The notes under the pieces: generated by a model | Told to the model about the DNA's origin: nothing | Seen by the model: the letters and a program-made list of their open reading frames with translations, nothing else | Databases searched by the model: none | Source: Desulfobacteraceae bacterium 4572_130 | GTDB lineage: Bacteria; Desulfobacterota; Desulfobacteria; Desulfobacterales; Desulfobacteraceae | Assembly (NCBI GenBank): GCA_002084425.1 | Contig: NBLN01000001.1 | Span: forward strand, 54,522 to 118,521 | DNA length: 64,000 nucleotides | Direction: 5' to 3' | In this document: piece after piece, positions 1 through 8,759 of the stretch | How positions within the stretch are numbered: position 1 is the first letter of the stretch | Layout of the letters: the number at the start of each line of letters is the position of its first letter | Position numbers and translations under genes: made by a program

Positions 1-1
1 T

Positions 2-454
2 GGACATGATCCCTATGGTGCATATAATGCAGGTATTATAGCTGCAGGCAATGGATATTCAGGGGATTTTCTTGCTTTTACATATGTTGCTGATAATGAT
101 GGAAAAGATAATAATCATAATGGCAATATTGATGAAAGAGGTGAATTAAGAACTATTAAATATTCTTTTTACGATGCTTATGGAGATGGAGATGATGATA
201 TAGGCAGAAAAGTTGATGCCGGTTATAATCAAAGCATAATAGAAAATGTAAAAAATTGTAAGGTTCAAGGGGTAAATTTATTTTCATATTTTAATAAAAA
301 TGGAGATTTAATGTCTTTTCCCATAACTAATCTATTAGATATCAGAGCTGTTAAAATAAGCATTACAGCAATACCAGACTCAAAAAAAGCTGATAATGCT
401 TCCCAGACTTGTACTTTAACAACAACTGTGCGATGTCGTAACCTTGAATTGTAA
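2..454 (+). CDS. pilW: PilW-like type IV minor pilin, 3' part
   Basis: An open frame enters from the window edge and ends at TAA 452-454, giving about 150 residues. The stretch ELRTIKYSFYDAYGDGDDDIG, then a polar segment with IIENVKNCKV, then IRAVKISITAIPD and the end TVRCRNLEL, resembles the C-terminal half of PilW-type minor pilins, which prime type IV pilus assembly in the inner membrane. The N-terminal prepilin helix lies outside the window. A PilV-like gene follows 27 bases downstream, so this is the end of a minor-pilin operon. The assignment rests on pattern and context. Confidence 0.7.
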   Translation, partial: GHDPYGAYNAGIIAAGNGYSGDFLAFTYVADNDGKDNNHNGNIDERGELRTIKYSFYDAYGDGDDDIGRKVDAGYNQSIIENVKNCKVQGVNLFSYFNKNGDLMSFPITNLLDIRAVKISITAIPDSKKADNASQTCTLTTTVRCRNLEL

Positions 455-481
455 AAAAAGAAATAATACTTAACTATAAAA

Positions 482-913
482 TTGATTAAACTTGTTAATA
501 AAACAAATAAAAATAAGGGGTTTTCTTTTATTGAACTTATGATTGCCATAATGATTTTTTCCGTTGGTATCCTTGGTGTTGGCATAATGCAGATGGCTTC
601 TATTAAAGGTAATAAATCTGCTTTTGAACTTACTTCAGCGTCATTTTTAGCTTCTGGTAAATTAGAAGAATTAATGGCTAAACCATTCACACATATAAAT
701 TTACTAGATACAAATAATGATGGGATTAATGGATTAAAAAATAATACAATAGATACTGCAGATCATAATGAAATAAATGGCAAATATACAATTTTATGGA
801 ATATCGTAAATAATCATCTATTAAATAATACAAAAACCATAAAAGTTATTGTGGTCTGGAATAGTAAAAAAGAATTAAAAAATATTTCATTTGCTTGTAT
901 AAAGGCAGGCTAG
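482..913 (+). CDS. pilV: PilV-like type IV minor pilin
   Basis: 143 residues. A short basic leader ends in NKG and is followed by FSFIELMIAIMIFSVGILG, a class III prepilin cleavage site: PilD would cut after Gly, the new N-terminus is Phe, and Glu sits at mature position 5. The hydrophobic helix anchors the pilin before assembly. The soluble domain is short and Asn-rich. No ATG lies upstream of the prepilin motif; the start is TTG at 482 or 494, without a clear Shine-Dalgarno, so the start is uncertain. PilV follows PilW here, whereas many minor-pilin operons have pilV first. A MITE-like repeat begins 11 bases after the stop. Confidence 0.82.
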   Translation: MIKLVNKTNKNKGFSFIELMIAIMIFSVGILGVGIMQMASIKGNKSAFELTSASFLASGKLEELMAKPFTHINLLDTNNDGINGLKNNTIDTADHNEINGKYTILWNIVNNHLLNNTKTIKVIVVWNSKKELKNISFACIKAG

Positions 914-923
914 AATGTATGGA

Positions 924-1086
924 AACCTTTGCCCAAACTCATTTTTTATAAAAACACTTTTTAAAAAATGTTTGTAAATGCCTATAAACAGAGTTTAATC
1001 TCTTTTGTCCAAATTTTAAATTTAAGGTATTACAATACATCTTCACCATAAAATTTGAACAAAATCAAGCATTGTGCAAAGGGCCT
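924..1086 (+). repeat. R2 MITE-like repeat, copy A
   Basis: About 160 bp bounded by CCTTTGCCCAAACTC and GCATTGTGCAAAGGGCC, which are imperfect inverted repeats of each other. An internal inverted pair (GTCCAAATTTTA / TAAAATTTGAAC) flanks GGTATTACAATACATCTTC. Related copies lie at 2229-2345 (reverse), 35284-35444, 63514-63602 and a fragment at 30465-30510. It encodes no protein. Its right end reaches into the tilS leader. Confidence 0.8.
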
Positions 1087-1089
1087 TGT

Positions 1090-2139
1090 ATGAATCAAAA
1101 TAAAGATATAGAAAAAAAAATTATTAAAACAGCCAGCAAAACTATTTTAAATCATAACATGATTAGTTCTAATGATTCTATTCTTATTGGTGTTTCAGGA
1201 GGTCCTGATTCTGTTGGACTGCTTCTTTTTTTACTTAAAAAAAAATATGAGTATTTAATTACCTTGGGTATTGCACATATAAATCATTCTTTAAGGGGAA
1301 AAGAATCTGATAAAGACGCAAGATTCGTTAAAACACTTGCTGCTAAACATAATCTCCCTTTTTTTTTAAAGAAAAAAAATGTAGGAGATTTTGCGAAAAA
1401 AAATCATATGTCAATTGAAGATGCTGCCAGAAAAATACGCTATTCTTTTTATAAAAAAATCTGTGAAAAAAAAAAATATTCCAAAATAGCTCTTGGCCAT
1501 AATAAAGATGATAATGCAGAGCTTGTTCTTATGAATCTTTTAAGAGGAAGTGGAGCTAAAGGGCTTTCTGGAATACCCCCCAAGAGAAATTCATGGATTA
1601 TTCGCCCCTTTATTGAAATTACAAAACAAAATATACTTGAATATCTAAAATTTCAAAATCAAAAATATGTTATTGATACATCAAACACCAATAAAAAATT
1701 TTTAAGAAATAGAATTAGAAATCATATTTTTCCTATCCTAAAAAATAAATATAATCCTGCTATAATAGAGTCTCTTACCAGAACTGCTCAAATAATAAGA
1801 GAGGAGAACCAATGGATGGAAAAACAAACTGAAATTTGTTTTAATCAAGCCTTAAAAAAAAAAAAACATAATGAAGTACAGCTTTACCGTAAATTTTTTA
1901 TTAATCTTAAAACTGCTTTAAAAAGAAGGCTTGCAAGAAAAGCTATAAAAGAAATTAAAGGTAATCTTAAATGTATTACATTATTTCATATTGATTCCAT
2001 AATAAAACTTGCATCATCTATTACATCAGGAAAAAGTCTTGATTTTCCTGATCAAATCCGAGTTATAAAAACAAAAAAAGAACTTTATTTTAAAAAAGAA
2101 TTTAGATCATTAAGAAATATTGGAAAAATAAAAATATAA
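1090..2139 (+). CDS. tilS: tRNA(Ile)-lysidine synthase TilS
   Basis: TilS modifies C34 of the CAU-anticodon tRNA(Ile) with lysine using ATP, so that it reads AUA. The N-terminal PP-loop ATPase motif SGGPDS is at residues 36-41, followed by HINHSLRG and GHNKDDNAELVLMNLLRGSG, both typical of the TilS N-type ATPase domain. I start at ATG 1090 because AAAGGG lies seven bases upstream; a longer frame from TTG 1072 runs back into the R2 repeat. The product is 349 residues, shorter than the E. coli enzyme but usual for species with a reduced C-terminal domain. ftsH follows after another R2 copy. Confidence 0.93.
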   Translation: MNQNKDIEKKIIKTASKTILNHNMISSNDSILIGVSGGPDSVGLLLFLLKKKYEYLITLGIAHINHSLRGKESDKDARFVKTLAAKHNLPFFLKKKNVGDFAKKNHMSIEDAARKIRYSFYKKICEKKKYSKIALGHNKDDNAELVLMNLLRGSGAKGLSGIPPKRNSWIIRPFIEITKQNILEYLKFQNQKYVIDTSNTNKKFLRNRIRNHIFPILKNKYNPAIIESLTRTAQIIREENQWMEKQTEICFNQALKKKKHNEVQLYRKFFINLKTALKRRLARKAIKEIKGNLKCITLFHIDSIIKLASSITSGKSLDFPDQIRVIKTKKELYFKKEFRSLRNIGKIKI

Positions 2140-2228
2140 AAAATTAATTTTATAAGCATATCAAACATTTTTTGTATCATAATTCATGCTTATTTATTGA
2201 GTTTAATTTTTTTTTATGTTTATTAGGA

Positions 2229-2345
2229 TGAGAGTTTTGCACAATCATTCTATTTTGTTCAAATTTCATGGTGAAGATGTATTATAATACCTTAAACCTG
2301 AAATTTGGACAAAAAAAACGCCTTTATTTATGGGCATTATTAATA
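2229..2345 (-). repeat. R2 MITE-like repeat, copy C (degenerate)
   Basis: The reverse strand carries the R2 core: GTCCAAATTTCAGG, AAGGTATTATAATACATCTTC, ACCATGAAATTTGAAC, then ATTGTGCAAAACTCTC as the right end. The left third is eroded. It lies between tilS and ftsH in the opposite orientation to copy A. Confidence 0.65.
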
Positions 2346-2393
2346 AAAAAAAATAAATGATTATAAGTTCTTTTATATAAACAAAAAAAGGAA

Positions 2394-4289
2394 ATGTCTT
2401 TGAATCCACTTTATAAAAATCTATCGCTTTGGATAGTTATAGTGTTGCTAATGGTAATGCTGTACAATATTTTTAATCAACAACAGATGGGAGATACCAG
2501 TATTGGATATTCTGAATTTATTGCCATGGTGGAAAACCATCGAGTGCAAAATGTATTAATTCAGGGACAAGAACTTTATATTACAGATATTAATGGAACA
2601 AAATATTCAACTTTTGCTCCAAAAGATGGAGAACTTATAAAAATTTTACGGGAGAATGGAACTGCAATCAAAGCAAAGCCTCCAGCAGAATCAGCCTGGT
2701 TTATATCACTTCTTATATCCTGGCTTCCTATGCTTGTTCTTCTTGGATTATGGATTTTTTTTATGAGACAGATACAAGGCGGAGGAGGTAAAGCTCTTTC
2801 CTTTGGTAGAAGCCGGGCACGTTTAATGTCTGATAAACATGAAAAAATTACCTTTGCTAATGTTGCAGGTATAGATGAAGCTAAGGAAGAACTTGAAGAA
2901 ATTGTTGAATTTCTTAAGGAACCAGAAAAATTTACTAGACTTGGGGGACGTATTCCTAAAGGTGTACTTCTTGTAGGTGCTCCAGGAACTGGGAAAACAC
3001 TTTTATCTAGAGCTGTTGCAGGAGAAGCTGGGGTTCCATTTTTTACTATTTCAGGTTCAGATTTTGTTGAGATGTTTGTAGGTGTTGGAGCATCCAGAGT
3101 AAGAGACCTTTTTGCTCAGGGTAAAAAAAATGCTCCATGTATAATATTTATTGATGAAATTGATGCTGTAGGACGACAAAGAGGCGCTGGTATGGGAGGT
3201 GGGCATGATGAACGAGAGCAAACTTTAAATCAGCTTCTTGTGGAAATGGATGGTTTTGAATCTAATGAAGGTGTTATTTTAATGGCAGCAACTAATAGAG
3301 CTGATGTTCTTGATCCTGCACTGTTAAGGCCCGGTAGATTTGATCGACAAGTTATGGTTGATATGCCTGATATTAAAGGGAGAAAAGGTATTTTAGAGGT
3401 CCACATGAAAAAAACTCCTCTTGCTGATGAAGTTAATTCTCTAATTCTTGCAAAGGGAACTCCTGGATTTTCAGGGGCTGATCTTGAAAATCTTGTAAAT
3501 GAGGCTGCTCTTCTTGCTGCAAAAAAAAATCATGAAAAACTTAATATGAATGATTTTGAAGATGCTAAAGATAAAGTTTATATGGGGCTTGAGCGAAAAT
3601 CAAAGGTAATTAGAGAAGATGAAAAAAAGACAACAGCATATCATGAGGCTGGTCATGCTTTAGTTGCAAGACTTCTTCCTGAAACAGATGCTATTAATAA
3701 AATAACTATAATTCCAAGAGGCAGAGCCGCAGGAGTTACATGGTTTCTTCCGGAAGAAAGTGATTTTAAATATAAAGATCAGCTTGAAAATGAACTTGCT
3801 GTTTCCTTTGGAGGACGAGTTGCAGAAGAACTTATATTTAAGCGAATCACCACAGGAGCTTCCAATGATATTAAAAGAGCAACACAGCTTGCAAATAAAA
3901 TGATCAGAACATGGGGTATGAGTGAAAATCTTGGATTACTTGCCTATGATCAAAGTGATGAACATATTTTCATTGGACGAGATATTAATCAGCCAAGAGA
4001 ATATTCAGAATATACTGCTAGAAAAATTGATGAAGAAGTATCATTGATTACAAACAAGAGTTATAATACTGCAAAAAATGTTTTAAAAAATAACATTGAA
4101 ATTTTACATAAATTGGCAGAACTTCTTCTAGACAAAGAAACTGTAATGGGCGAAGAGCTTGATAAACTTATTAAATCTATGAAGCCTGATTTTAATCCTT
4201 CAGCAGTTAAAGATGAAATAAAAAAACCAAAAGATAAAGTGGAAACAGAAAATATTAAAGAAGAACCAGAGACTATAAACAAGGACTGA
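2394..4289 (+). CDS. ftsH: ATP-dependent zinc metalloprotease FtsH
   Basis: Membrane-bound AAA+ protease that degrades unassembled membrane proteins and short-lived regulators. The 631 residues show TM1 at about 11-28, an FtsH extracellular domain, TM2 at about 103-124, Walker A GAPGTGKT (195-202), Walker B IIFIDE (250-255), the second region of homology ending LRPGRFDRQ (about 311-319) and the zinc site HEAGH (417-421). The C-terminus is a charged Lys/Glu-rich tail. AGGA ends two bases before ATG 2394; TTG 2400 would be better spaced, so the exact start is open. The tilS-ftsH-folP order is common in Desulfobacterota. Confidence 0.98.
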   Translation: MSLNPLYKNLSLWIVIVLLMVMLYNIFNQQQMGDTSIGYSEFIAMVENHRVQNVLIQGQELYITDINGTKYSTFAPKDGELIKILRENGTAIKAKPPAESAWFISLLISWLPMLVLLGLWIFFMRQIQGGGGKALSFGRSRARLMSDKHEKITFANVAGIDEAKEELEEIVEFLKEPEKFTRLGGRIPKGVLLVGAPGTGKTLLSRAVAGEAGVPFFTISGSDFVEMFVGVGASRVRDLFAQGKKNAPCIIFIDEIDAVGRQRGAGMGGGHDEREQTLNQLLVEMDGFESNEGVILMAATNRADVLDPALLRPGRFDRQVMVDMPDIKGRKGILEVHMKKTPLADEVNSLILAKGTPGFSGADLENLVNEAALLAAKKNHEKLNMNDFEDAKDKVYMGLERKSKVIREDEKKTTAYHEAGHALVARLLPETDAINKITIIPRGRAAGVTWFLPEESDFKYKDQLENELAVSFGGRVAEELIFKRITTGASNDIKRATQLANKMIRTWGMSENLGLLAYDQSDEHIFIGRDINQPREYSEYTARKIDEEVSLITNKSYNTAKNVLKNNIEILHKLAELLLDKETVMGEELDKLIKSMKPDFNPSAVKDEIKKPKDKVETENIKEEPETINKD

Positions 4290-4374
4290 TTTTTTTATTT
4301 TTTTTATCAAAGGCACCAACTTTTTATAAGTTCATCAAGATTAAAACAAAGTAAAAATATTCAGGGAGAGAACA

Positions 4375-5238
4375 GTGAGCCAATATTTTATTGAGTCAGG
4401 CAGGTTTAAACTTAATTTAGACAAACCATGTATTATGGGAATTTTAAATATTACTCCTGATTCTTTTTCAGATGGAGGAAAATATTTTTCCGTTGATACT
4501 GCTGTTTCCCATGGAATAAAGCTTATTAAAAATGGAGCAGATATAATTGATATTGGTGGAGAATCTTCCCGCCCCTTTGCAGAATCTGTTCTACCAGAAC
4601 AGGAGATGGAAAGAGTTATTCCTGTTATTGAAAAACTTTCAAGTCAAAGTGATATAATTATTTCCATTGATACTACAAAGGCAGAGGTTGCAAAGGAAGC
4701 TATTAATGCAGGAGCATCAATCATTAATGATATAAGTGCATTGGAAAAAGATCCATCCATGGCAAAAATTGCTGCTGAAATGAATGTACCTGTTATTTTA
4801 ATGCATATGAAAGGAACTCCTCAAACTATGCAGATAGATCCTGATTATGATAATCTTATGCATGAGATAACTAATTATTTAAAACAGCGAGCTTTATATG
4901 CAATTAAAACTGGAATAAAAAAAGATAATATAATCCTTGATCCTGGTATAGGGTTTGGGAAGACTGTTAAGCATAATCTTTTACTTATTAAACATCTTAA
5001 AAAAATTATTTCCATTGGATTTCCTGTTCTTATTGGACCATCCAAAAAATCTTTTATTCAAAAAACTCTTTCAGCTGGTACTTCTAGAGAAATTAAATTT
5101 GATTCACAGGAAAACAAAAATGGAACATTAGCAGCAGTTGCGGTATGTGTTATGAATGGAGCACATATTATTAGGGTTCATGATGTTAAATGTATAAAGC
5201 CTTTAATACAAATTATTACAGCAATACAAAATTCCTAG
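4375..5238 (+). CDS. folP: Dihydropteroate synthase FolP
   Basis: Condenses 6-hydroxymethyl-dihydropterin diphosphate with p-aminobenzoate in folate synthesis, in the cytoplasm. The TIM-barrel signatures are clear: IMGILNITPDSFSDGG near residues 20-35, IIDIGGESSRPFA near 59-71, ISIDTTKAEVA, IINDISALE, and GPSKKSFI near the end. GTG 4375 is preceded by GGGAGAG. 287 residues, normal length. Its last 49 bases overlap the start proposed for the YbbR-like gene; the diadenylate cyclase gene cdaA, usual between folP and ybbR, is absent. Confidence 0.96.
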   Translation: MSQYFIESGRFKLNLDKPCIMGILNITPDSFSDGGKYFSVDTAVSHGIKLIKNGADIIDIGGESSRPFAESVLPEQEMERVIPVIEKLSSQSDIIISIDTTKAEVAKEAINAGASIINDISALEKDPSMAKIAAEMNVPVILMHMKGTPQTMQIDPDYDNLMHEITNYLKQRALYAIKTGIKKDNIILDPGIGFGKTVKHNLLLIKHLKKIISIGFPVLIGPSKKSFIQKTLSAGTSREIKFDSQENKNGTLAAVAVCVMNGAHIIRVHDVKCIKPLIQIITAIQNS

Positions 5239-6170
5239 CAAAAATTTTTAATATAAAAATTTTTGTCATTTTAGTACTAGGTCTTTCTTTTATTTCTTTA
5301 CTAGGTTGTACCACAGAAATAGAAGAAACTGATTTACTCCTTCCTGTTAATTTCTTGCCTATGCCCACAATTTTTGTAAAACCATTGTCTCATACAAAAA
5401 ATATTGAAATTCATATCAAGGGACCATCAAAACTTATTAAACTCATTAAAAGTGATAACCTTAATTATACTGTTGACCTTTATACTGATATAGTTTCTGA
5501 TCCTGTGGGAGAGTCTTTTTTTATTAAACCTGGCATTTATTCAATCCCGGTTATTAAAAAAAGAATTCCTATTTTTTCAAATGTGCAAATTACAAATATT
5601 AATCCCAATTTTATAATGGTCGAATTAGACAGAGAAATTTCAAAGTATCTCCCTATTAATGTTCCCTATATTGGAAAGCCAGAATCAGGATATCTTGCCC
5701 TTACAGCTAATACTGAGCCTAAAGCAATTGAAATAAAAGGTGCTGAAGCAATAATTAGATATCTGGAAAAAGTTGAAACAAAACCTATAGATATTACAGG
5801 AGTTTCGGAAAATTTTAAAAAAGAAGTCCCTCTTGAACTTGATGCATCATCATTTTCAAGTTCCTGTGAAATTATTATTGTATCAGTTCCAATTAAAAAA
5901 AAAATTATTACAAAAAAATTTAAAAATATTACAGTTAAAACAAAAAATTGTTTAACCAAATGTAGTATTATGCCAAATAAAATTCAAATACAGGTTAAAG
6001 GGCATTCCAATATTTTTAAAGAGCCTGATATCCTAGACAAATTTGAAGTATATATAGATTTAAATGGATTAAAACAAGGAGTTTATGTTCGTACAGCAGT
6101 TATTAAATTACCATTAGATACAATTTTTATTGATGCAACTCCTGAAAATTTTACCGTAAAAATTGAATAG
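5190..6170 (+). CDS. ybbR: YbbR-domain (CdaR-like) envelope protein
   Basis: 326 residues. An N-terminal hydrophobic segment (about 19-39, ending FISLLGC) is followed by repeated beta-rich YbbR units: VNFLPMPTIFVKPLSHTKN with HIKGPSKLIK, then NVPYIGKPESGY with IEIKGAEAIIR, then KIQIQVKGHSN. YbbR/CdaR proteins sit outside the membrane and in many bacteria control the c-di-AMP cyclase CdaA encoded next to them. Here no cdaA is adjacent. No start codon with a good ribosome-binding site lies after the folP stop, so the start at 5190 inside folP is the best available. The segment SLLGC resembles a lipobox, but CdaR-type membrane anchoring is equally possible. Confidence 0.8.
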   Translation: MYKAFNTNYYSNTKFLAKIFNIKIFVILVLGLSFISLLGCTTEIEETDLLLPVNFLPMPTIFVKPLSHTKNIEIHIKGPSKLIKLIKSDNLNYTVDLYTDIVSDPVGESFFIKPGIYSIPVIKKRIPIFSNVQITNINPNFIMVELDREISKYLPINVPYIGKPESGYLALTANTEPKAIEIKGAEAIIRYLEKVETKPIDITGVSENFKKEVPLELDASSFSSSCEIIIVSVPIKKKIITKKFKNITVKTKNCLTKCSIMPNKIQIQVKGHSNIFKEPDILDKFEVYIDLNGLKQGVYVRTAVIKLPLDTIFIDATPENFTVKIE

Positions 6171-6300
6171 AAATATAATTATTACAAAACTAAAAAAATA
6201 CCACGCAATACAACATATAGCCAGCGCTTGACAGTAACCCATTCTATATTGTATTCAATATAAATAATTTATAAGGAATTTCTATACTCTCCCATTATTA

Positions 6301-6382
6301 AATAACTGCTATAAGGCAGATCTGATTTTTAATTTCTGATTTGTTTTACAACGAAACATGAAAGTTTAAATTCTTTCATATA
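6301..6382 (+). repeat. R1 leader repeat, copy 1
   Basis: AACTGCTATAAGGCAGATCTG, then TTTTTAATTTCTGATTTG, TTTTACAACGAAACATGAAAG and TTCTTTCATATAAAA. Other copies are at 25915, 28605, 29870, 47052 (reverse) and 49103. It ends 16 bases before the coaX ATG and has the same orientation as that gene. CTGCC-ATAA-GGCAG, as in copy 2, can form a short hairpin. Confidence 0.8.
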
Positions 6383-6398
6383 AAAAAGGTAATAAAAT

Positions 6399-7169
6399 AT
6401 GCTTTTGGTCATAGATGTAGGAAACACAAATACTGTTATTGGCATCTTTAAAAAAGATATTTTAATACAAAATTGGAGAATTAGAACAATAAAAGATACA
6501 ACAGCAGATGAGTTTAATATCCTTGTTAAAGCTCTTTTTATTGATAAAAATATAAATCCTAAAAATATTAAAAAAACTGTTATTTCCTCAGTTGTTCCTT
6601 CAGCAGCATCAATTTTAAATATTTTCTGTAAAAGATATCTTTTTCAGAAACCTTTGTGGATTAATGCTGATTCTGTAAAAAAACTCATGCCAATACTTTA
6701 CAATAATCCTGGTGAAGTTGGTGCTGATAGAATTGTTAATGGAGTTGCAGCCTTTGAAAAATATAAGAAAGCTTTAATAATTGTTGATTTTGGAACAGCC
6801 ACAACATTTGATATTATATCAGAAAAAGGGGAATATCTTGGAGGAGCTATAGCTCCTGGGGTGGTGATTTCTTCTGAAGCTCTTTTTCAAAATGCTTCAA
6901 AGCTTCCAAGAGTAGAAATATTTATGCCTCCTGACAATGTAATTGGAAAAAATACCATTGATAGTATCAAATCAGGAATTATTTTTGGAAATGCAGCTCT
7001 TGTTGATGGTATGGTAGCAAGAATAAAAAAAAAGATGTCAGCACCACCTGTTGTAATTGCTACAGGAGGTCTTGCAAATCTTATTGCAAGGGTTTCACAA
7101 ACTATTGAAAAAGTTGAAAATTCACTTACTTTGGAAGGATTAAAAATTATAAGTAATGCAAGAGTATAA
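6399..7169 (+). CDS. coaX: Type III pantothenate kinase CoaX
   Basis: Phosphorylates pantothenate in the first step of coenzyme A synthesis. ASKHA-fold signatures are present: DVGNTNTVIGIF near residues 6-17 (phosphate 1 motif), NPGEVGADRIVNG near 107-119, IVDFGTATTFD near 128-138, and GGAIAPGV. 256 residues, the usual length for type III enzymes, which need a monovalent cation and are not feedback-inhibited by CoA. The R1 repeat directly precedes its ribosome-binding site (AAAGGT). It converges with livF. Confidence 0.96.
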   Translation: MLLVIDVGNTNTVIGIFKKDILIQNWRIRTIKDTTADEFNILVKALFIDKNINPKNIKKTVISSVVPSAASILNIFCKRYLFQKPLWINADSVKKLMPILYNNPGEVGADRIVNGVAAFEKYKKALIIVDFGTATTFDIISEKGEYLGGAIAPGVVISSEALFQNASKLPRVEIFMPPDNVIGKNTIDSIKSGIIFGNAALVDGMVARIKKKMSAPPVVIATGGLANLIARVSQTIEKVENSLTLEGLKIISNARV

Positions 7170-7193
7170 ATGTATCAAAAAAAGTATTAACAA

Positions 7194-7901
7194 TTATATC
7201 CCAAGATATGCCTTTTTAACATCTTTATTATTAAAAAGATTATCACCTGTATCTGTCATTATTATTTCTCCTGTTTCCATGACATAGCCCCTGTCAGCAA
7301 CTTTAAGAGCAAGGCTTGCATTTTGTTCTACTAGAAAAATTGTAGTATTATTTTCTCTATTAATCTTTTTAATGATATTAAAAATCTGTGTTGTAATAAT
7401 GGGAGCAAGGCCAAGGGAAGGCTCATCCAGCAAAAGAAGTTTTGGTCTTGCCATAATAGCCCTTGATATGGCAAGCATTTGCTGTTCCCCACCACTAAGG
7501 GTTCCTCCAGGTTGATTCCGTCTTTCTGATAAAATAGGAAAAAGCTGAAACACATAATCCATATCTTTTTTAATTTCAAAAACATCATTTCTTAAAAAGG
7601 TTCCCATATCTAAATTTTCCATCACTGTAAGATAGGGAAAAATGCGTCTTCCCTCAGGCACCTGACTTATACCCAAGGCAACTATTTTATCAGGATTAAT
7701 GTTTTGAATAGGATTCCCTTGAAATAGTATGTCTCCTTTCCTAGGAGGAACAATACCTGATATTGTCATAAGAATTGTAGATTTTCCAGCACCATTAGCA
7801 CCAATAAGTGTGATAATCTCACCTTGTTTAACTTCCATATTTATATCTTTTAATACTTGAATGTTACCATAAAAAGTTTGAATGTTTTTAAGCTTAAGCA
7901 T
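7194..7901 (-). CDS. livF: Branched-chain/aromatic amino acid ABC transporter ATPase LivF
   Basis: One of two cytoplasmic ATPases of a Liv-type (HAAT) importer. 235 residues with Walker A GANGAGKS (34-41), signature LSGGEQ (135-140), Walker B LLLLDE (155-160) and a terminal H-loop region. The pattern LKNIQTFYGNIQVLKDI and VPEGRRIFPYLTVMENL are specific to LivF rather than LivG. It is the last gene of the importer set, with an R3-like motif between it and livG. The Liv family also carries benzoate-like and phenylalanine-like substrates, so the substrate is not fixed by sequence. Confidence 0.95.
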   Translation of the reverse strand: MLKLKNIQTFYGNIQVLKDINMEVKQGEIITLIGANGAGKSTILMTISGIVPPRKGDILFQGNPIQNINPDKIVALGISQVPEGRRIFPYLTVMENLDMGTFLRNDVFEIKKDMDYVFQLFPILSERRNQPGGTLSGGEQQMLAISRAIMARPKLLLLDEPSLGLAPIITTQIFNIIKKINRENNTTIFLVEQNASLALKVADRGYVMETGEIIMTDTGDNLFNNKDVKKAYLGI

Positions 7902-7921
7902 GGTGCTCCTGTAAAAATCTA

Positions 7922-7950
7922 AATTTAATGGTGCTGTAAAAATTCTTTAT
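7922..7950 (+). repeat. R3 short intergenic motif
   Basis: TTAATGGTGCTGTAAAAATTC between livG and livF. It matches the dispersed core TTGATGG-N3-TGTAAAAA found at several gene ends in this window. Confidence 0.5.
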
Positions 7951-7967
7951 ATTCATAAATTTCTATT

Positions 7968-8759
7968 TTACACCACTTCCTCTCCTAAATATGCTTTAAT
8001 AACAGCAGGATTATTTCTTATTTCTTTTGGAGTTCCTTCTCCTATTTTTTTGCCATAATCTACCACATGAATATTATCAGAAAGACTCATAACCAGTTTC
8101 ATATCATGTTCTATAAGAAGTATTGAAATATCATTTTGCTCACGAATTTTTAAAATTAATTCATCTAATTCATTTGTTTCTTGGGGATTTAAACCTGCAG
8201 CAGGCTCATCAAGCAACAATAAAAATGGCTCTGTTGCTAAAGCTCTTGCAATTTCAAGACGTTTTTGTGCACCATAGGGAAGGCTTGTAACAAGTTCATT
8301 AACATATATTTCAAGACCTAATTCTTTAAGAATAAAATAGGATTTTTCTATAATTAGTCTTTCTTCAGCTTTTGTTGATTTATTATTTAAAATTGCACCA
8401 ATAACACCTGCTTTTGTTACACAATGGCAGCCAACCATAATATTTTCTAGAGCTGTCATAGATGTAAAAAGTCGAATATTTTGAAAAGTTCTGGCAAGTC
8501 CTTTTTTTGTAATAATATTTGGTTTAAGACCATTTATTTTTTCATTATTTCCTTTGGGGCTAATAAGTATATCGCCATTGCTTGGTTTGTAGATACCTGT
8601 AATACAGTTAAAAAAAGTTGTTTTACCTGCTCCGTTAGGACCTATAAGAGCTGCAATTTCTTTTTTATTAATTGAAATATTTAAATTGTGTAATGCCCTT
8701 AATCCACCAAAATTCATGGTTAGATTTTTTACTTTAAGAATTGACTTCATTTTTAACAC
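7968..8759 (-). CDS. livG: Liv-type ABC transporter ATPase LivG
   Basis: Second ATPase of the importer. 263 residues with Walker A GPNGAGKT (40-47), the LivG-specific segment ARTFQNIRLFTSMTALENIMVG, signature LPYGAQKRLEIARALA, Walker B LLLLDEPAAGLNPQE and the LivG C-terminal tail (EIRNNPAVIKAYLGEE). The frame opens with GTG 8759; ATG 8750 is an alternative start three codons later. Either start overlaps the end of livM, indicating translational coupling. Confidence 0.95.
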   Translation of the reverse strand: MLKMKSILKVKNLTMNFGGLRALHNLNISINKKEIAALIGPNGAGKTTFFNCITGIYKPSNGDILISPKGNNEKINGLKPNIITKKGLARTFQNIRLFTSMTALENIMVGCHCVTKAGVIGAILNNKSTKAEERLIIEKSYFILKELGLEIYVNELVTSLPYGAQKRLEIARALATEPFLLLLDEPAAGLNPQETNELDELILKIREQNDISILLIEHDMKLVMSLSDNIHVVDYGKKIGEGTPKEIRNNPAVIKAYLGEEVV

